Assembly (NCBI RefSeq): GCF_003122325.1
Contig: NZ_QFBC01000001.1
Location: 1-64,000, forward strand
Direction: 5' to 3'
Source of the DNA: Rhizobium album
Lineage (GTDB): Bacteria > Pseudomonadota > Alphaproteobacteria > Rhizobiales > Rhizobiaceae
Length of the DNA stretch: 64,000 nucleotides
Made by a program: the position numbers and the translations under genes
The notes under the pieces: model-generated
What the model saw: the letters and a program-made list of their open reading frames with translations, nothing else
Database searches by the model: none
Told to the model about the DNA's origin: nothing
In this document: piece by piece, positions 58,537 through 64,000 of the stretch
Layout of the letters: the number at the start of each line of letters is the position of its first letter
How positions within the stretch are numbered: the stretch's first letter is position 1

Positions 58537-59870
58537 TCCGTCCGTTTCTTCAGGAGCATCGCCAGGAAGAGACCGCGAAAGAGCAAAAAGGCATTCATCG
58601 CCAGCCACAGGCCGTGATTGCCGAGAAGCGGGACGAAGACGGTCAGCGCCGCCAGATAGCCGAGGAAGGACATCAGCATGCGGTTGCGCATGTCGGACGA
58701 CCAGGTGGCGCCGATGAAGACGCCGTCCATCAGGAAGGCCAGCGCGCCGGTCAGCCCGGTGACTGCTGCCCAGGGCAGGTAGGTTTCCGCTGCCTGCCGC
58801 ACGTCCGGCGCCGTCGTGAGGGCCGAGATCAGCCAGGGTCCCGCCAGCAGGAAAAACAGGCCGCCGGCCGCCGCCAGCCCGAAGGACCAGAGCAGCACCA
58901 GCTTCAGCCCCCGCTCGAAGGCAGGGCGGTAATGCGCGCCGATCGCCCGTCCGGCGATCTGCTCGGCGGCATTGGCAAGCCCGTCGAGATAATAGCTGGC
59001 CAGCAGGAAAAAATTCATCAGCACCGCATTGGCCGCCAGCGTCACCGCGCCGAAACCGGTGCCGATGCGTGTCATTAAGGTGAAGGAACCGATCAGCACG
59101 AAGGTGCGGATCAGGATGTCGCGATTGAGGGCAAATAGCGCCGCGAGCCGCTGCCGCTGGAAGATCTCCGCCAAGGTCGGCCGCTCGCCGGCCTCAAATC
59201 GCCTGAGAACGAGGAACAGCCCTGCCAGCATGCCCACCGTCTCGCCCGCCGCCGTTCCCCAGGCGACACCTGAGACGCCCCAGCCGAGATGCAGGCCGAG
59301 ATAGATCGACAGGGCGATATTGATGCCGTTGATGATCGATTGCAGCAGCAGGCCGAGGGCTCCCTGGCCGCGTCCGAGAACGAAGCCGAGGATGGCATAG
59401 TTGGCGAGCGCTGCCGGCCCGGCGAGAATGCGGATGGAGAAATAGGTTGCGGTGGCGTCGGCCACGGCTGCTTCCGCCCCCATCAGCGCCAGCCCGGCCC
59501 GCAGCAGAAGCGGCGAAAGGGCAAGCAGCGCCGCGCCGCAGCCGAACGACAGGATCAGCGCCCGCCAGAAGATCGCCTGCTGCTCGCGCCCATCCCGCCG
59601 TCCGAAGGCCTGCGCCGTCAGGCCGGTGGTCGAGGCACGTAGAAAATTGAAGCTGCCGAAGATCAGATCGAAGAGCATGGCGCCGATGGCAAGGCCGGCC
59701 AGCGCTTCCGCCACACCCATATGGCCGACCACGGCGGTGTTGGTCAGGCCGAGCAGCGGCGTCGTCATGAAACCGAGTGTCATCGGAATGGCGATCGACA
59801 GAACCATCCGGTGTGTCACGTCGAAGGCCAGCGGATTGCTGCCGGCCTGTCCTTTGGTGCGGGAATTCAT
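58512..59870 (-). CDS. MATE family efflux transporter
   Basis: A 452-residue membrane protein with about 12 helices. It begins with [37 protein letters not shown], the MATE N-terminus, and shows the internal pseudo-repeat beginning at about residue 235. Exports cationic or aromatic compounds by sodium or proton antiport; substrate unknown. It converges on and overlaps the end of pyrD by 25 bp. Confidence 0.92.
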   Translation of the reverse strand: MNSRTKGQAGSNPLAFDVTHRMVLSIAIPMTLGFMTTPLLGLTNTAVVGHMGVAEALAGLAIGAMLFDLIFGSFNFLRASTTGLTAQAFGRRDGREQQAIFWRALILSFGCGAALLALSPLLLRAGLALMGAEAAVADATATYFSIRILAGPAALANYAILGFVLGRGQGALGLLLQSIINGINIALSIYLGLHLGWGVSGVAWGTAAGETVGMLAGLFLVLRRFEAGERPTLAEIFQRQRLAALFALNRDILIRTFVLIGSFTLMTRIGTGFGAVTLAANAVLMNFFLLASYYLDGLANAAEQIAGRAIGAHYRPAFERGLKLVLLWSFGLAAAGGLFFLLAGPWLISALTTAPDVRQAAETYLPWAAVTGLTGALAFLMDGVFIGATWSSDMRNRMLMSFLGYLAALTVFVPLLGNHGLWLAMNAFLLFRGLFLAMLLKKRTDQTFRSAQ

Positions 59871-59903
59871 CGTTCTGCCTCGCTTGCGCCGGACAGAATC
59901 GCC

Positions 59904-60410
59904 TCAGCTCGACAGCACCATGGCCCAATAGGGCCGGTTTCCGGAAGAGCTGTTGCGGGCGACCGCGACGCCGAGGCCACGAAAATCGCCGAGCATGTTG
60001 TGCAGGTGTTTCGGTGAGTCGATCCATGCCTGTACGGCACGTGCGGTCTCGTTCTGGCCGGCGGCGATGTTTTCGGCGGCCGGCAGGGCAACGCCATGAT
60101 CTTTCATGCGCTTGCCGAAATCGTCGTTGAAGCCGATGAGATGCGACATCTTGCCGACCTTTGCCATGCGTTTGGCCTGGTCGGTGGCGGCCTGCGACGC
60201 CACGGGGTCGACCGCAAGCGGCGACAGGCCTTTCCTGGCACGCAAGGAATTGACCATCGGCAGCGCGTCGGCGGTTTCGTCGCCGCTGGCGCCGTCATCA
60301 TTGCTGGAGAGCACCGACGTGGTGGAACAGCCGGCAAGCGCCGAGAGGATGCCCAGGCCGGAAAGCAGGACGAGACGGCGGCGGCAAAGAAGCAGGGGCG
60401 TCCGGCTCAA
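59904..60410 (-). CDS. CAP (SCP/PR1-like) domain lipoprotein
   Basis: A 168-residue lipoprotein: LLSGLGILSALAGCSTTS carries a lipobox (LAGC). The CAP fold follows: MVNSLRARKGLSPLAVDPVASQAATDQAKRMAKVGKMSHLIGFNDDF ... AENIAAGQNETARAVQAWIDSPKHLHNML. Bacterial CAP proteins are secreted or envelope-associated; role unclear. It overlaps the upstream DUF6460 gene. Confidence 0.88.
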   Translation of the reverse strand: MSRTPLLLCRRRLVLLSGLGILSALAGCSTTSVLSSNDDGASGDETADALPMVNSLRARKGLSPLAVDPVASQAATDQAKRMAKVGKMSHLIGFNDDFGKRMKDHGVALPAAENIAAGQNETARAVQAWIDSPKHLHNMLGDFRGLGVAVARNSSSGNRPYWAMVLSS

Positions 60411-60673
60411 CGGCGGAAACTCAGGATGCGCAGCAGGATGAAGGCGGGAATGACGATGGTGGCGCCCAGCAGCAGATAGTCGCCGACCCGGCCGAGCGCG
60501 GCAAAGCCGGTATGCCAGAGGTCGAGGACGAAGTCGCGGATACCGTTGAGGATATCCATCGGCACGATCCCGAACACGGCCATGATGAAGCCGACGATCA
60601 GCGAGACCACGATCAGCTTCAGCACCGTGCGCGCCGGCGTATCACCCAGCATCCTGTTTACCTGGTCGGACAT
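60407..60673 (-). CDS. DUF6460 membrane protein
   Basis: An 88-residue protein with two membrane segments (VLKLIVVSLIVGFIMAVFG; YLLLGATIVIPAFILLRIL) in the common rhizobial pattern. Function unknown. Co-transcribed with the CAP lipoprotein (ATGA overlap). Confidence 0.8.
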   Translation of the reverse strand: MSDQVNRMLGDTPARTVLKLIVVSLIVGFIMAVFGIVPMDILNGIRDFVLDLWHTGFAALGRVGDYLLLGATIVIPAFILLRILSFRR

Positions 60674-60860
60674 GCCCGCTCCTGTCTGTTCTGCCGCAAA
60701 ATCGCTCGCATCGCTGCCCGCAATGTCCGTCGTCTCTGCCGCCCTCTGAAATAGAACTTGAGTTTTTTTATGGCGACCGCCAAATGCGGCGAATCCCGCC
60801 CCGTACCGCGACCCTATCGGAAACGGCTTGCGCGGGCCAGATGCACCCGGGATCTCTCCT

Positions 60861-61793
60861 ATGCAGCCCAGCCAGCTTTCGTCCGGCGACCTGACCGCCG
60901 ACCGCCGCGCCGACTATGCCAAGATGCTCGACGAGGGCGGCGAACCCGCGGCCGCGGCGGAACTGATGGAACAGGCGCTGGAGCTTGCTCCTCTCTGGGC
61001 GGCCGGCTGGTTCCGGCTTGCCTCCTACCGGGAAAAGGCAGGCGAGACGCAGGGTGCCGCCGATGCCTATCGCAGGGTGCTGGAGTTCGATGCTTCCGAT
61101 GTCTTCGGCGCCGGCCTCAAGCTCGCATTGCTGGGGCAAGCGGCAACGCCGGACCAGCCGCCCAGCCGCTATGTCGAACGGCTCTTCGACGATTATGCCG
61201 ACCGTTTCGAGACCTCGCTGGTCGAAAAGCTCGATTACAGCGTGCCGCGCAAGCTGGCGGAGCTGATCGCCACCACCGGCCAAGATTACCGCCTCGCCGT
61301 CGATCTCGGTTGCGGCACCGGCTTGCTCGGCCCGGAGATCCGCGGCCGCGTCGACCGCCTCGAAGGTTTCGACCTGTCGCAGAACATGCTGGCGAAAGCA
61401 GCGGAAAAGCAGGTCTACGATCATCTGGCCCAGGCGGACCTGTCGCTCGATGCCGAGGCATCGGGCCTCTTCGCGGATAGTGGCCGGCACCGCGCCGACC
61501 TGGTCACCGCGGCCGACGTGCTGATGTATCTCGGCAATCTCGAAAACACCTTCGGCCTCGTCGCCTTGCTGGCGGCTCCTGGCGCGGTCTTTGCCTTCTC
61601 GGTGGAAGATGCCGGCACGGCGGAAGGGTTTCATCTGGCGCCCTCGCTGCGATATGCCCATAGCGAAGCCCATCTTCGCGGCCTCTGCGAGAGAAATGGC
61701 TTCGACGTGGTCGAGATCGGCCGCAGCACCATTCGCAAAGATGGCGGCAAACCTATCGCCGGCATTCTGTTCCTTACGCGCAAAAGCGCGTGA
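60861..61793 (+). CDS. TPR plus class I SAM-dependent methyltransferase
   Basis: About 310 residues. N-terminal TPR-like helices (residues about 10-85, ADYAKMLDEGGEPAAAAELMEQALELAPLWAAGWFRLASYRE), then a Rossmann methyltransferase: VDLGCGTGLLGPEIRG (SAM loop), GFDLSQNMLAKA, LVTAADVLMYLG, FAFSVEDAG. The architecture is common in Rhizobiales as a stand-alone gene; substrate unknown. ATG 60861 chosen; 60828 is possible. Confidence 0.85.
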   Translation: MQPSQLSSGDLTADRRADYAKMLDEGGEPAAAAELMEQALELAPLWAAGWFRLASYREKAGETQGAADAYRRVLEFDASDVFGAGLKLALLGQAATPDQPPSRYVERLFDDYADRFETSLVEKLDYSVPRKLAELIATTGQDYRLAVDLGCGTGLLGPEIRGRVDRLEGFDLSQNMLAKAAEKQVYDHLAQADLSLDAEASGLFADSGRHRADLVTAADVLMYLGNLENTFGLVALLAAPGAVFAFSVEDAGTAEGFHLAPSLRYAHSEAHLRGLCERNGFDVVEIGRSTIRKDGGKPIAGILFLTRKSA

Positions 61794-62015
61794 GGGAACT
61801 TTTGTTGCGAAGTTGAAAATAGGTCAGCATTGCTTACTTATTTCACTTGCGAAACCGGCAAAAACTGCAAGAATTCAAACCGTTCCCTCATCCTATCGGA
61901 AGCCATCCGCTTTCCGTGGTGAACCGCTGCCGGCATCCGGCGGCTCGTTTTCCTTTTCCGGCTGGGCCTCGCCGCCCGGCCTTTACGACCGTGCCCGCCG
62001 CAGGAGACCGCCGTC

Positions 62016-62651
62016 ATGACGCAGATCATCAATGCCCTTGGTTTCCGCAATGGCAGCGCCACCCGCCACGCACCGCTCGAAGACGTCCAGGGCATCTTTT
62101 CCGGCAGCCTGATTGCGGCGCTGGGCCTGTATTGCCTGGCCGGCGCCGGGCTTCTCACCGGCAGCACCGCCGGTATCGCCTTCCTGCTGCATTATGCCTT
62201 CGGGGTGAATTTCGGCCTTGCCTTCTTCCTGCTCAACCTGCCGTTCTTCTACCTGTCGTGGAAGCGCCTCGGACTGGCCTTCACCATCAAGACCTTCCTC
62301 GCCATCGGCCTGACCTCGGTGCTGGCCGACGTCCAGTCGCGCTTCCTGCAGATTTCCTCGATCCATCCGGCCTGGGCAGCGCTTCTCGGTGGCCTGCTGC
62401 TCGGTTTCGGGCTGCTGGCGCTCTATCGCCATCGCGCCAGCCTCGGCGGTGTCGGCATCCTCGGCATCTACCTCCAGGAGCGTTTCGGCATTCGCGCCGG
62501 CCTGACCCAGCTCGCCATCGATCTCTGCGTGCTGGCGGCCGCCTTTTTCGTCACGACGCCGGGCGTGGTGTTCTATTCGGTGCTCGGCGCCGTCGTGCTC
62601 AATCTTTTCGTGGCGATCAACCACCGCTCCGATCGTTACATCGCCCTCTGA
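62016..62651 (+). CDS. YitT family membrane protein
   Basis: A 211-residue protein with five to six membrane helices and the typical segment LLTGSTAGIAFLLHYAFGVNFGLAFFLLNLPFFYLSWKRLG ... GGVGILGIYLQERFG. Members of this family are membrane proteins of unclear transport role. No operon partner. Confidence 0.85.
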   Translation: MTQIINALGFRNGSATRHAPLEDVQGIFSGSLIAALGLYCLAGAGLLTGSTAGIAFLLHYAFGVNFGLAFFLLNLPFFYLSWKRLGLAFTIKTFLAIGLTSVLADVQSRFLQISSIHPAWAALLGGLLLGFGLLALYRHRASLGGVGILGIYLQERFGIRAGLTQLAIDLCVLAAAFFVTTPGVVFYSVLGAVVLNLFVAINHRSDRYIAL

Positions 62652-62891
62652 GTGTCCGGCCGGCCGGCGGCTTTTTCAGCAATCGTTAAAAAAATTCTAC
62701 GGCGGTTAACGCCTTGTTTACCACGTTTCATGGATTGTGCGCCGTAGTGGTGCGCCGTGCAATTTGTGAGTCTCGCGTCGACGGACGCCACTGACCGACC
62801 TCCTGACGAGGCGCCATTATGGCGGCTGTCGGGGGCGTAACCAGATAAGGCCCGGGCAAAACCGGGCGCAACCGTCGAAGCGAGCAGGATT
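62652..62891. promoter_or_regulatory. Upstream region of the PodJ-like gene
   Basis: 240 bp without a gene. TTAA-N7-TTTA at 62707-62721 is one mismatch from the CtrA box (TTAA-N7-TTAA), and GAGTC (62768-62772) is a CcrM methylation site (GANTC). Cell-cycle control is inferred, not shown. Confidence 0.35.
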
Positions 62892-64000
62892 ATGAACGGA
62901 TCGCGCAATCATTCCCGTCATGGCGACACATCGTCTCTCGATGCGCTGAGCCGCACGATCGAGGGATTGGAGGCGCGGATCGAAGGGCTGATGGGAGCGC
63001 CGGTGCGTGCCGATAGCCGGCCACGCCCGCCACAGGCCGATTATGGCCCCCGCCCGGAACAACCCCCCGCCCGTTATCGCGAACCCGTCGCCGAACGCGA
63101 GGCCCGGCCCGACCCGCTCGCCGAGATCCGCCAGCGCCAGCGCATGCTCGATTCCGGCCGCGATCGTCCGCAGGCCCGCGCCGGGATCGAAACGCGGCAG
63201 GAAGTCCGCCCCTCGGAACAGCGCCCGCAGGAGCCGCGCCGCGCCGTAACGCGCGAAAGCTACGCCCAGCCGGAACAGCGCCGCCAGCCGCCGATGGCCG
63301 CGCCGCCGCAGGCTGGCGCTGCCGATCACCAGATGAAAGAAATCGCCCAGGCGCTCGTCAGCCTGCGGCAGGAGTTGAAACGCGACATCTCGGAAGGGGT
63401 CTCGCGTGAGGTCGGCGCCCTGCGTTCCGAAATGCGCAACATCAAGGCCAGCGCCCAGGACCAGCATTTTGCCGCCGACGTGCGCGACGATCTTGCGCGG
63501 CTGGCCCACAGCATCGACCAGTTGGGCAGCCAGGGCGCTCCCAGCCGCGAGATCGTCGGCCTGCGCACCGAATTCGAGGACCTGCGGACGCTGATGGACG
63601 GGCTTGCGCGGGAGGATTCCGTTCGCCGCATGGAAACCCGCTGGCATGGCGTGGAAGACCGGCTGCAGGCGCTCGACCCGGTGCCGCTGCAGGAAGAGCT
63701 GGTGTCGCTGGCCTATCGCCTCGACGACATCAAGTCGCATCTCGGCAACATGAGCAGCGATCCGGCGATCCGCGTCCTCGAGGACAAGATGATCTCCATC
63801 GCCTCGGCGCTAGAGACGCTCGGCGACCGGATGCAGCCGAACGACCACGCCATCGCCGAACAGTTCGCCGGGCTCGACCTGCGCCTGGACGAGATCAGTC
63901 GCGCCATCGTTGCCGGCAACCGCTCACCCAACACCTTCGATCCGTCGCTGGTGCAGCGTCTGGAAGGCCGCCTCAATGCCCTGGCCGACCAGATCGACGG
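62892..64000 (+). CDS. podJ: PodJ-like polarity/localisation factor (N-terminal part)
   Basis: An open frame from ATG 62892 runs off the right edge (369 codons visible). It has an acidic N-terminal motif (SLDALSRTIEGLEARIEGLMG), a Pro/Arg-rich linker (residues about 40-150), and long coiled coils (MKEIAQALVSLRQELKRDISEGVSREVGALRSEMRNIKASAQDQ ... ). The same architecture occurs in rhizobial PodJ-like proteins that position polar complexes. The C-terminal Sel1/peptidoglycan-binding part would lie outside. Moderate confidence in the symbol. Confidence 0.65.
   Translation, partial: MNGSRNHSRHGDTSSLDALSRTIEGLEARIEGLMGAPVRADSRPRPPQADYGPRPEQPPARYREPVAEREARPDPLAEIRQRQRMLDSGRDRPQARAGIETRQEVRPSEQRPQEPRRAVTRESYAQPEQRRQPPMAAPPQAGAADHQMKEIAQALVSLRQELKRDISEGVSREVGALRSEMRNIKASAQDQHFAADVRDDLARLAHSIDQLGSQGAPSREIVGLRTEFEDLRTLMDGLAREDSVRRMETRWHGVEDRLQALDPVPLQEELVSLAYRLDDIKSHLGNMSSDPAIRVLEDKMISIASALETLGDRMQPNDHAIAEQFAGLDLRLDEISRAIVAGNRSPNTFDPSLVQRLEGRLNALADQID

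Noticed and set aside
1-64000. CRISPR array
   Set aside because: No regularly spaced direct repeats of 24-40 bp were seen. The only short periodic repeats are the iterons at 9817-9910.

Overview
The window looks like a chromosome segment from an alphaproteobacterium of the Rhizobiaceae (Rhizobium/Agrobacterium-like). Pointers are the high-GC coding style, a DUF1127 small protein, a DUF6894 protein, a DUF6460 membrane protein, a PodJ-like polarity factor beside pyrD, and a common rhizobial dispersed repeat. No database search was possible, so all names rest on motif recognition and gene context.

About 1-40,830 is the right-hand part of an apparently complete tailed-phage prophage (siphovirus-like, HK97 fold). 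The left end and integrase lie outside the window. The right end is marked by a 48-bp 3' fragment of a tRNA-Gly(CCC) gene (40781-40828), as expected for integration into a tRNA 3' end. Order: a leftward early operon (1-2817); an immunity region (2941-4881) with a WYL/TerB-like protein, an S24 repressor, a Cro-like HTH protein and four copies of a TGGC-N7-GCCA palindrome; a rightward early operon (5074-11336) with two DNA methyltransferases, one interrupted in a G9 tract, a replication-initiator-like protein carrying internal iterons, and a NusG-like antiterminator; a control region with alternative hairpins; then a late operon (11673-40175). The late operon opens with a probable Acb2/Tad1-type cyclic-nucleotide sponge (anti-CBASS candidate) and an HNH nuclease. 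It continues with terminase, a fused prohead protease-major capsid protein, portal, connectors, tail tube, tail chaperones with a probable -1 frameshift, a 1803-residue tape measure with a lysozyme-like insert, tail tip and fibre proteins, a GH19 endolysin and a spanin-like pair. Two minus-strand genes (37163-37933) sit inside the late operon as likely morons.

About 40,830-47,170 is accessory DNA: small hypothetical genes, a Crp/Fnr regulator, truncated IS3 and IS110 transposases, an orphan tryptophan-synthase-beta-like gene, an AraC regulator, a 720-bp gene-poor stretch with a rhizobial repeat, and a DUF1127 gene.

From about 47,300 to the end is ordinary chromosome: a large unknown protein, a chemoreceptor, a membrane glycosyltransferase with a MshEN-like N-terminus, a solute-binding protein, a TerB protein, an SNase-like protein, a chromosomal S24 repressor, a NarL-type response regulator, DUF952, pyrD, a MATE exporter, a CAP lipoprotein, a DUF6460 protein, a TPR-methyltransferase, a YitT-family membrane protein and the start of a PodJ-like gene.
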